Origin: Candidatus Caldipriscus sp. T1.2
Lineage (GTDB): Bacteria; Hydrothermota; Hydrothermia; LBFQ01
Assembly (NCBI GenBank): GCA_000980735.1
Contig: LBFQ01000064.1
Span: forward strand, 18,092-26,715
Reading direction: 5' to 3'
DNA length: 8,624 nt
The notes beneath the pieces were generated by a model. It made no database searches. It was not told the origin of the DNA and saw nothing but the letters and a program-made list of their open reading frames with translations. Below, one piece after another: positions 1 to 6,666 of this stretch. The first letter of the stretch is position 1; every line of letters begins with the position of its first letter. Both the position numbers and the translations under genes were made by a program.

Positions 1-784
1 CCCTGAACTTTTCCACCACATCCTCCCTTAGGACCCTCCCAAGGACCCTTGGGGTTGCCCTGTAAATTACCGTTCCGTTTTTCGACACTACCCTGCTTAT
101 TATATAAGGCTCAACATCCAAACCCGTGCTTGAGATTATTGTTAGCCTTATGGCCTGGATTGGGTTTAGGGTTGAGTGATCAAAACCGCTTCCCAAAAGG
201 GCAAGATCGTAATCGTTCTTAGGCGGATTGATTATCCCGAAGGGTATCCCATCTACGGTATCGTTGAAATAAAACCTCCTTGCCACATTCATTATAGATG
301 GAAAACCTAACATGACCGCCAGCCTTCCGAAAAGGGGGTTATTTGATGTGCCGAAGGCGTTGTATAAAGTTGAGAAATACTCTTTTTCGCAGTTTAACCA
401 TTTTTGTGGCCTTTTTCTGTAAATGGGTGGGCAAAATCTAAAGGTATCCTCGGGTTTTACGTCATTGTTCTCAAGGAAGGAAATTAGGGTTATAATTTTA
501 AATATTGAAGCGGCTGGGTACTTGTTTATTTTAAAGGGATAAAGGCTTTTTTCTCCCCTATAAAGGCCCGCTATAGCTAGGATCCTTCCGCTTCTCAAGT
601 CAAACAAAACTATACCCTCAATTTCCTTAGGGTAGGTTGATATCAGGGTATTGGCTATCTGCTGAAGGTTTGGATCGACCGTGAAATACACCTTGCTCCC
701 GTCCGACATCCTATATACGTATTCTCCGTTTTCTATCTGGGCATTTTGAAACATCCAGAGGGCCAAATTCAAATTCGGGAGCAT
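1..784 (-). CDS. Penicillin-binding protein transpeptidase domain (3' end off window)
   Basis: 261 codons are visible; the gene runs off the left edge. The protein reads as a serine transpeptidase that cross-links peptidoglycan in the periplasm. Residues 36-42 (VDPNLQQ) and 59-72 (VLFDLRSGRILAIA) are the usual opening of the PBP transpeptidase domain. The active-site SxxK box is S93-I-F-K96 and the SxN box is S147-N-N149. Residues 197-221 (LLGSGFDHSTLNPIQ onward) match the stretch that precedes the KTG box, which is not in the window. There is no glycosyltransferase or dimerisation domain, and the N-terminus has only a short hydrophobic run (about residues 3-12) rather than a clear membrane anchor. 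Start: ATG at 784-782, 20 nt after the protease stop codon, with no Shine-Dalgarno but a TATAAT six bases upstream, so a leaderless start is likely. It may also be read through from the protease gene. Family call is firm; the exact PBP class is uncertain. Confidence 0.85.
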   Translation of the reverse strand, partial: MLPNLNLALWMFQNAQIENGEYVYRMSDGSKVYFTVDPNLQQIANTLISTYPKEIEGIVLFDLRSGRILAIAGLYRGEKSLYPFKINKYPAASIFKIITLISFLENNDVKPEDTFRFCPPIYRKRPQKWLNCEKEYFSTLYNAFGTSNNPLFGRLAVMLGFPSIMNVARRFYFNDTVDGIPFGIINPPKNDYDLALLGSGFDHSTLNPIQAIRLTIISSTGLDVEPYIISRVVSKNGTVIYRATPRVLGRVLREDVVEKFR

Positions 785-800
785 AGGTATATTATAAGGG
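785..800 (-). promoter_or_regulatory. Probable leaderless promoter of the PBP gene (-10 box)
   Basis: On the minus strand a consensus TATAAT occupies 796-791, followed by six bases (ATACCT) and then the ATG of the PBP gene. No Shine-Dalgarno fits. The box sits within the 11-mer CCCTTATAATA (800-790), which recurs at the rightward efflux promoter. I could not find a convincing -35 element. The spacing is that of leaderless promoters known from Thermus/Deinococcus and actinobacteria; assignment here is inference. Confidence 0.55.
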
Positions 801-804
801 GGTT

Positions 805-2355
805 TTAAAGAACCAGGATCTTATATGTTCTGCCCTTAACCTTCAGGAAATAAACCCCCTTCTTAAGGGCAATCGTAGTTTCACCTTTTATGTCTTGTGC
901 TTTCGCCCCGTTTGGGTAAAACAGCGAGGCTTCCTCATACACCTTAAGGATATTTCCGTTAAGTTCAAAGGGTTTCTTGGTTTCGTTCTTTGCGCCTTCC
1001 TCAATCCCAGTAAAAGCATTCAGGACAGCGCAGTGGGCGCATATCATACCATAACCGTAATACATATCCCATCCGGAACTACCGAGATCAAAAGTGGAGT
1101 TTCTCAATATAGTTCTCACCATAGAGTTTGTCAGGCTCGGCCTTACCGAGAAGACGAGGGCTGCAACGCCGGATACGTGTGGGGCCGCCATAGATGTTCC
1201 CACCCAGCTACAACCCGAACCTACGTCTCCGTAAGAGTTAAGCGGTAAGGTTGAGAGGATGCAGTACCCGGTGTTGTTATCCCCACCCGGCGCGGTTATT
1301 TCTTGTTCAGGTCCGTAGTTGGAATAGGGGGCTAAGTAAAGGTAATAACCGTTCGTACCTATGGCCCCCACAGCGATAACCGAGGGGAAGGCAGCAGGGT
1401 AGCTTATCCCATAACTCCCGTTGTTACCCGATGCCGCTATTAGGAGCTTTCCCCTGTTCCATGCCGTATCGCATGCCATTTGGATCAGACTGGAGGGGGC
1501 AGAGGATCCGAGGCTCATGTTTATGACCCTTACCCTTGAAATTGAAGAGGCGCCCAAGATCCCATTTGCAACCCAGGTTGATGTCCCTCCTCCCGTTTCG
1601 TCCAAAACCCTACCCGCGAATATTCTCACGTTAGCCATACCCGCTATACCCAAGGAGTTGTTGAGGGTCGCGGCTACGGTTCCCGCAACATGGGTGCCGT
1701 GTTCCTCCGTGTAGGGATTATCCGGCCTCGGATCCGAGTCATTATCTACAAAATCGTACCCGTACCTGACGTTCCCAAGATCCGGATGTGTGTAATCCAC
1801 GCCCTGATCTAAAACCGCGACCATAACCATCGTGTCCCCCCTCGTATAACACCAGGCGGAATCCGCCCAAATTACGTAAGGACCCCACTGGTAGTTCCAA
1901 TAGGTATCGTTAGGGGGACAGGCCATCTTCCTGTGTATAACCTCGGGTTCCGCGACGATCACGTCGGGATTTTCTTTTGCTTCCCTTAAGAAATTCAAAA
2001 CCCTTTCCCTCGTGGGGTTCGGAAATTCAACTGTTATAAAGTTTATGGCTTCGGGTTGTATGCTCCTCCCCACCACCCTGTTTATGTTCCATTTTCTCAG
2101 CAAGCTTGAGATTCCAGCGGATCTTTCATCCTTACCACTTCTTAGAATCATCACGACTTTGCTTATATCAACGTCCTTCCAGTAATCCTCGTTCTGGGCG
2201 TTCTCTAAGGCGTACCATATTATGGGGGTGTGGAACTTATCGGGAACGGGATCCTGATAGTTACCTCCCACCCTCAGGTTGGACCTAAGGGCGTCCATCT
2301 GTGCGAAAGCGAAAAAGCCCATTAGCATAATGTTTAAATTATAACGTCGATACAC
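805..2355 (-). CDS. Secreted S8 family (subtilisin-like) serine protease with C-terminal sorting-like domain
   Basis: A subtilase that would cleave proteins outside the cytoplasm. Counting from the GTG at 2355 (516 aa): residues 9-18 form a short hydrophobic signal-like segment ending AFA-Q; about 60-145 resemble an I9-type inhibitory propeptide (KVVMILRSG, then AEPEVIHRK). The catalytic domain is about 150-450, with Asp183 (AVLDQGVDYTHPDL), His219 (EEHGTHVAGT), oxyanion-hole Asn311 (ASGNNG) and Ser388 (GTSMAAPHVSG), so the triad is complete. After a GIEEG linker, residues 462-516 are a small beta domain ending GVYFLKVKGRTYKILVL, like the C-terminal sorting domains of type IX-secreted proteins. 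The start is ambiguous: GTG 2355 gives a YRRYN positively charged n-region, whereas ATG 2328 (nine codons later) lies 7-9 nt after a TATAAT-type box and would suit leaderless initiation. The gene is divergent from the efflux operon and co-directional with the PBP gene. Protease call certain; export route inferred. Confidence 0.93.
   Translation of the reverse strand: MYRRYNLNIMLMGFFAFAQMDALRSNLRVGGNYQDPVPDKFHTPIIWYALENAQNEDYWKDVDISKVVMILRSGKDERSAGISSLLRKWNINRVVGRSIQPEAINFITVEFPNPTRERVLNFLREAKENPDVIVAEPEVIHRKMACPPNDTYWNYQWGPYVIWADSAWCYTRGDTMVMVAVLDQGVDYTHPDLGNVRYGYDFVDNDSDPRPDNPYTEEHGTHVAGTVAATLNNSLGIAGMANVRIFAGRVLDETGGGTSTWVANGILGASSISRVRVINMSLGSSAPSSLIQMACDTAWNRGKLLIAASGNNGSYGISYPAAFPSVIAVGAIGTNGYYLYLAPYSNYGPEQEITAPGGDNNTGYCILSTLPLNSYGDVGSGCSWVGTSMAAPHVSGVAALVFSVRPSLTNSMVRTILRNSTFDLGSSGWDMYYGYGMICAHCAVLNAFTGIEEGAKNETKKPFELNGNILKVYEEASLFYPNGAKAQDIKGETTIALKKGVYFLKVKGRTYKILVL
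2326..2345 (-). promoter_or_regulatory. Possible promoter of the protease gene (-10 box)
   Basis: The minus strand carries TATAAT at 2343-2338, nine bases before the ATG at 2328-2326; the overlapping TAATTT (2341-2336) is seven bases before it. No Shine-Dalgarno precedes this ATG. If this is the promoter, translation starts at ATG 2328 on a leaderless message, and the annotated GTG at 2355 is too early. It lies about 20 bp from the opposing -10 box, so the two promoters would compete for space. Confidence 0.4.
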
Positions 2356-2371
2356 CCTTATAATACCTACT
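2355..2371 (+). promoter_or_regulatory. Probable leaderless promoter of the metal efflux operon (-10 box)
   Basis: TATAAT at 2359-2364 is followed by seven bases (ACCTACT) and then the ATG at 2372. There is no Shine-Dalgarno in between, so the start codon is probably at or very near the transcription start. The 11-mer CCCTTATAATA (2355-2365) is identical to the one at the PBP promoter. No good -35 element is visible at 16-18 bp spacing, which is compatible with a promoter that depends on an activator or on an extended -10. Confidence 0.6.
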
Positions 2372-2390
2372 ATGATGCATAGTAGATATT
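2362..2390. promoter_or_regulatory. Operator-like 29-bp inverted repeat over the efflux promoter start
   Basis: The core CTACTATG-ATG-CATAGTAG (2367-2385) is a perfect 8-bp inverted repeat around a 3-nt centre. Extending outward, arms AATACCTACTATG (2362-2374) and CATAGTAGATATT (2378-2390) pair at 12 of 13 positions (only 2366/2386 fail). It covers the end of the -10 box, the presumed transcription start and the first codons of the adaptor gene. If the mRNA begins near 2372, the left arm is mostly untranscribed, so a DNA operator for a dimeric repressor fits better than an RNA hairpin. The regulator is not in the window. Confidence 0.6.
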
Positions 2391-3595
2391 TAGTTTTGCT
2401 TCTGCTCCTCTCATGCTCAGGAAAAAGCTATGTGGAAGTTTTGAAATTCTCGGGTGAGGGGTACGAAATAAGAGTTCTATCGTCGGATGGGGAAATAAAG
2501 GTGGGAATAAACGAGATTAGGGTTGAGGTTAATCCCCCCGCAAAAATAGATGAGTTCTATTTATATATGCCCGCTATGCCGGGTATGCCGGAGATGAGGG
2601 AGTATGCGGATTTAAAGGAGATGGGGAAGGGCAAGTACGAGGGGAAATTAAAGGTGAGTATGGAGGGGTCCTGGCAGGTTAGAGTAAAGATAGGCGGGAG
2701 GATGATATATAAGGATATAAATGTTCCCATAAAGGGCGGAGGTTCCAAGGAGCACGAACACGGTTTGATTTCCCTTTACAAGGTTGATAGCTCAAGGGCT
2801 CCCGTAGTTATTTATTCTGCAGGTAGGTTAGAAAGTCCAAGAAATGGAATTTTTTCCGTAAGTCCGAGATTTTCGGGTTATATTACGAAAGTTTTTGTGG
2901 ATAGGCAAGGAAAGTTTGTTAAAAAAGGGGAAGCCCTCTTTGAATTCTACTCCCCAGAGGTTTATTCCACATATTTGGAATATTTAAAGGGGGGTTCGGA
3001 TTTATCCCTTGAAAGGCTCTCCCTTATGGGGATCTCTTTAAATGATGTTAAAGATTCCCTTGCGGTCTTTAGATCGCCCGTTTCGGGAAGGATATTGGAC
3101 CTTAATGTAAAAAGGGGAGAAAGGTTTGAAGCGGGTGAATCATTGTACGAGATCCTATCGGATAATATACTGTACTTCGTTGGGGAAGTGCCACAGGAAA
3201 AGGCAAATCTTTTGAAGGTTGGACTTCCGGTGGAGGTTGAGGGTATAAGTTCAAAAATTGCCGAAATTTTACCGGGGGTAAATCCCGAGACGAGGACAGT
3301 CAAATTTTTGGCGGTGATCCCAGCAAAGGAGGGTTTATTTCCGGGTATGGTCTTAACTGCTAAGATTATGGACTTTAAAAGTGGGATATTTGTTCCAAAG
3401 GATGCGGTTATTAGGACCGGGGAATGGGATATAGTTTTTGCCAAAGAGGGGGAAGGGTTTAAAAAGAAATCTGTAAAAATCCTTTATGAAGTTGATGGGG
3501 GTTATATAGTTGAGGGTTTGAAGGTGGGGGAAGAGATAGTACATAAGGGGGTATTCTTCGTCTCCGCGGATGAAAATTTGAGGGGAAATGAATGA
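2372..3595 (+). CDS. cusB: CusB/CzcB-like efflux RND periplasmic adaptor lipoprotein with Met-rich N-terminal domain
   Basis: Membrane-fusion (adaptor) subunit of the tripartite metal pump, 407 aa, linking the RND pump to the outer-membrane channel. Residues 1-15 are a lipoprotein signal peptide with lipobox LLSC (Cys15), so it is probably lipid-anchored. Residues about 40-118 resemble a YtkA/FixH-like beta domain with the Met ladder MPAMPGMPEM (Met66, 69, 72, 75), a plausible Cu(I)/Ag(I) site; a KEHEH cluster follows at 126-130. The two lipoyl half-motifs are about 160-195 (GYITKVFVDRQGKFVKKGE) and 234-262 (RSPVSGRILDLNVKRGE). The helical hairpin between them is only about 35 residues and retains the YLEYL and LSLMGIS signatures of CusB. 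Beta-barrel about 263-335; membrane-proximal domain about 336-397 (GIFVPKDAVIRTG). Two ATGs occur (2372, 2375); the first fits the promoter spacing better. The stop overlaps the pump start (ATGA). The symbol reflects family resemblance, not proven orthology. Confidence 0.9.
   Translation: MMHSRYLVLLLLLSCSGKSYVEVLKFSGEGYEIRVLSSDGEIKVGINEIRVEVNPPAKIDEFYLYMPAMPGMPEMREYADLKEMGKGKYEGKLKVSMEGSWQVRVKIGGRMIYKDINVPIKGGGSKEHEHGLISLYKVDSSRAPVVIYSAGRLESPRNGIFSVSPRFSGYITKVFVDRQGKFVKKGEALFEFYSPEVYSTYLEYLKGGSDLSLERLSLMGISLNDVKDSLAVFRSPVSGRILDLNVKRGERFEAGESLYEILSDNILYFVGEVPQEKANLLKVGLPVEVEGISSKIAEILPGVNPETRTVKFLAVIPAKEGLFPGMVLTAKIMDFKSGIFVPKDAVIRTGEWDIVFAKEGEGFKKKSVKILYEVDGGYIVEGLKVGEEIVHKGVFFVSADENLRGNE
3580..3585 (+). 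promoter_or_regulatory. Ribosome binding site of the RND pump gene
   Basis: GAGGGG ends six bases before the ATG at 3592, inside the end of the adaptor gene. It supports ATG 3592 as the start (a second ATG follows immediately at 3595) and shows that internal genes of this operon use Shine-Dalgarno initiation, unlike the first gene. Confidence 0.55.
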
Positions 3596-6500
3596 TGGAA
3601 AAGGTCATCCTCTGGAGCCTAAGGAATAGGGGAATAGTCCTTTTTTCTACGGTTATAACGGTTGCGCTTTCCGTTTTTTTGATGCTAAGGACCCCTTTGG
3701 ATGCGATACCCGATATTTCCGACACGCAGGTTTTAATAGAGGTTGATTGGGAGGGACAGGATCCGATAACGATAGAAGATCAGATAACTTACCCTATGGT
3801 ATCGAAGCTACTTTCCGTTCCAAGGGTGAAAAATGTAAGGGGAATATCTATGCAAAATAAGGCATTGATATATGCGATTTTTGAGGAGGGAACGGATATA
3901 TATTGGGCAAGGAGCAGGGTTTTGGAGTATATCTCGGGCATAGAGCTACCCGAAGGGGCAAAGGTTGAACTTGGACCACCCGCCACATCTTTGGGTTGGA
4001 TCTTTATGTACGCCCTGGTGGATAGAACGGGTAAGTTTGACCTTGCGAGTTTAAGGGCTTTCAACGATTTTTATTTGAAGTACAGGTTGTTAAAGGCTAA
4101 AGGTGTTGCGGATGTGGTAAGCGTTGGGGGTTATGTCAAGGAATATCAAATAGATGTGGATCCTTATAAGCTTAGAGCTTACGGGATCACTTTTGGGGAA
4201 GTTATAAATGCGGTTAAGTCCGCGAATCTTCAAAGAGGAGGGAGGTTTTTGGAGGTTTCGGAAAGGTATTATACGGTTAGGGGAGTAGGATATATAAGGT
4301 CGGTTGAGGATATTAAAAGTGCGGTATTAAAGGTGGATCCGAAAACGGGAGCAAGTATAAAAATTGGGGATGTTGCTTTTGTTCAGATCGGTCCCGCTTT
4401 AAAGGAGGGGGCGGTGGATCTTGACGGGAAGGGGGAGGTGGTGGGAGGAATAGTTATTATGAGGGATGGGGAAAATGTGTTGAGGGTTATAGGGGAGTTG
4501 AAGGAAATTATTAGAAAAATTGAACTTCCTGAAGGTGTGGAATTGGTTATTATGTACGACAGGAGCGAGTTGGTTAAGGAGGCCATAGAAACTACCATCA
4601 AAACCCTGATAAAGGAGATCCTGATAGTTTTGGTTGTGGTTGCCATATTCCTGATGAACGTAAGGGGTTCTATTCCAATAATTTTCTTTTTGCCCACCGC
4701 CTTAGTTTTACCTTACATTTTCATATACCTATTCAAGATCACTACAAACATAATGAGCCTTGCGGGTATGATCCTGAGCGTTGGTGTTATGATAGATGCG
4801 GGGGTGGTTATGGTGGAGAATGTTTTCAAAAAGCTTGAGGAGGGATCTCCTAGGAGCTTTGAGGAAAAATTTAAGCTCGTATATAGCGGGGTTTCCGAGG
4901 TTGCACCTTCGTTATTCTTTTCCTTGGCAATAATAACGGTCTCCTTCTTGCCGGTTTTCTATTTAAGGGGGGAGGAAGGTAAGCTTTTTTTCCCATTGGC
5001 TTTCACAAAGACCCTTACTATGCTCTTCGCAACATTTCTTTCGGTTACCTTGGTTCCCGTCCTGATCCTTACTTTCTTTCCAGGCAGGGTTATCGAGGAG
5101 GAAGATAACCCAATAAACACATTCCTAAAGAGGGCATATGGGAGGATTTTTGAACTATCGGTTAATAAACCTTACCCATTTATCCTTTCCCTTTTTTTGC
5201 TTCCCATATTTTCCCTTTTTATCTTTAGGAAAATTCCGTCCGAATTTATGCCGAACTTGAACGAGGGGGCTATTTTGTATATGCCTTCAACCTTACCCGG
5301 AACACCCTTAGACGAAGGGGTTGAAGTTTTAAGAAATCAGGATTCCATCATAAGGTCCTTTCCGGAAGTTGAAAGGGTTTTTGGGAAGATAGGCAGGGCA
5401 GAAACACCAACTGACCCCGCTCCCCTGTCAATGATAGAAACGGTAATACTGCTAAAACCTAAGGAACAGTGGAGAAAGGGAATGGATCTTGACAGCTTAA
5501 TAAAGGAACTTAACTCTGCGCTTAACTTTCCCGGATGGATAAATACTTGGGGTATGCCTATAAGGGTGAGGATAGATATGCTTAAGACCGGGATAAGGAC
5601 ACCATTGGGAATTAAGGTACTTGGGGATGATCCCTTTAAGACGGAAAGCCTGGCATTGGAAATTGAGAGATTATTGAAAAATTCGGAGGGAATACTTAAC
5701 GCTTTCGCCGAGAGATCCGCCCGATCTCATTATATAGACATAATTCCAAAGAGGGAGAAGCTTGCGGAATATGGGCTCAGTGTGATGGATATAATGGAGA
5801 TATTGGAAAAGATCGTAGGAGGTTCCCCTTTGGACCGTTCGGTGGAGGGAAGGGAGAGGTATCCTATAAGGGTGCGCTTGGCAAGGGCTTTCAGGGACGA
5901 AATAGAAGATTTAAAAAACCTTGAGATAATAACACCTTCCGGCGCTATAACTACCTTGGGAAACGTTGCGGATGTTGTGGTTTCTGAGGCCCCCTCCGAG
6001 ATAAGGAACGAGGATGGTTTCGTTGCAAGTTTCGTTTATATTATACCAAAAGAAGGGGCGGATCTGGGAAAGGTCGTGGAGGAAGCAAGGGAAAAGCTGA
6101 AAATATTAACCTTACCTAGGGGGTATTTCCTTGAATTTTCGGGCCAGTACGAGGATATTAAGAGGGTAAGGGAAAGCCTAATGTTTATCCTACCAATAAC
6201 AATCCTCGCAATTCTTTTCCTACTTTATTTAAACTTCCGCTCCCTCCTAAAATCCGTTATAGTTTTGCTTGGGATCCCTTTTACCCTTTTCGGAGCCTTT
6301 GGATTGATGTATCTCTTAAATTATAAAATGTCCGTGGCAAGCTGGGTGGGTATCACAGCCCTACTGGGGATCTCCGCGGAGATGAGCGTAGTTATGCTAT
6401 TATTTATGGATATAGGTTTAAAAAATCACCCGCACAATCCTTTGGCGGGGATAAGGGAAGGGGCGCTAAACAGGCTCAGGCCGAAGGTTATGGCAACGCT

Positions 6501-6666
6501 TACCACCTTCACATCCCTAATACCCGCGATGTTTGAAACGGGCATAGGTTCGGAAGTTATAAAGAGGATAACGGCTCCTATGGTGGGGGGAATATTCTTT
6601 GCCCTCATATTAACTTTGGTTATTTACCCCGCGATTTATTCTGTGATTTACGGGAGGAAGGGATGA
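3592..6666 (+). CDS. cusA: CusA/CzcA family heavy-metal efflux RND pump, likely Cu(I)/Ag(I)
   Basis: Inner-membrane proton/metal antiporter of the HME-RND family, 1024 aa (CusA is about 1047). An N-terminal transmembrane helix (about 10-32) is followed by PLDAIPDISDTQVLIEVDWEGQDP and by ITYPMVSKLLSVPRVKNVRG, both hallmarks of the family. The proton-relay residues are present: Asp402 in TM4 (VGVMIDAGVVMVEN), Glu930 in TM10 (GISAEMSVVML) and Lys965 in TM11 (NRLRPKVMA), matching CusA Asp405, Glu939 and Lys984. Three methionines line up with the CusA metal-binding triad Met573/623/672: Met564 (ILYMPSTLPG), Met614 (DPAPLSMIET) and Met663 (RIDMLKTGI), with identical spacing of 50 and 49. This points to monovalent Cu/Ag rather than Co/Zn/Cd. 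It overlaps both neighbours by 4 nt, so the three genes are translationally coupled. Complete and intact. Confidence 0.97.
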   Translation: MMEKVILWSLRNRGIVLFSTVITVALSVFLMLRTPLDAIPDISDTQVLIEVDWEGQDPITIEDQITYPMVSKLLSVPRVKNVRGISMQNKALIYAIFEEGTDIYWARSRVLEYISGIELPEGAKVELGPPATSLGWIFMYALVDRTGKFDLASLRAFNDFYLKYRLLKAKGVADVVSVGGYVKEYQIDVDPYKLRAYGITFGEVINAVKSANLQRGGRFLEVSERYYTVRGVGYIRSVEDIKSAVLKVDPKTGASIKIGDVAFVQIGPALKEGAVDLDGKGEVVGGIVIMRDGENVLRVIGELKEIIRKIELPEGVELVIMYDRSELVKEAIETTIKTLIKEILIVLVVVAIFLMNVRGSIPIIFFLPTALVLPYIFIYLFKITTNIMSLAGMILSVGVMIDAGVVMVENVFKKLEEGSPRSFEEKFKLVYSGVSEVAPSLFFSLAIITVSFLPVFYLRGEEGKLFFPLAFTKTLTMLFATFLSVTLVPVLILTFFPGRVIEEEDNPINTFLKRAYGRIFELSVNKPYPFILSLFLLPIFSLFIFRKIPSEFMPNLNEGAILYMPSTLPGTPLDEGVEVLRNQDSIIRSFPEVERVFGKIGRAETPTDPAPLSMIETVILLKPKEQWRKGMDLDSLIKELNSALNFPGWINTWGMPIRVRIDMLKTGIRTPLGIKVLGDDPFKTESLALEIERLLKNSEGILNAFAERSARSHYIDIIPKREKLAEYGLSVMDIMEILEKIVGGSPLDRSVEGRERYPIRVRLARAFRDEIEDLKNLEIITPSGAITTLGNVADVVVSEAPSEIRNEDGFVASFVYIIPKEGADLGKVVEEAREKLKILTLPRGYFLEFSGQYEDIKRVRESLMFILPITILAILFLLYLNFRSLLKSVIVLLGIPFTLFGAFGLMYLLNYKMSVASWVGITALLGISAEMSVVMLLFMDIGLKNHPHNPLAGIREGALNRLRPKVMATLTTFTSLIPAMFETGIGSEVIKRITAPMVGGIFFALILTLVIYPAIYSVIYGRKG
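6652..6657 (+). promoter_or_regulatory. Ribosome binding site of the TolC-family gene
   Basis: GGGAGG lies five bases before the ATG at 6663, within the last codons of the pump gene. It decides for ATG 6663: the upstream in-frame codons contain no start codon close by and do not encode a better signal peptide. Confidence 0.6.

Noticed and set aside
2362..2390. The palindrome as an RNA hairpin or attenuator
   Set aside because: With the -10 box at 2359-2364 the transcript would begin near 2371, leaving most of the left arm untranscribed; a DNA operator is the simpler reading.
2962..3444. 160-codon open frame on the minus strand inside the adaptor gene
   Set aside because: It is fully antisense to a well-supported lipoprotein adaptor with recognisable domains; its Ser/Pro/Thr-rich translation resembles no family and there is no RBS.
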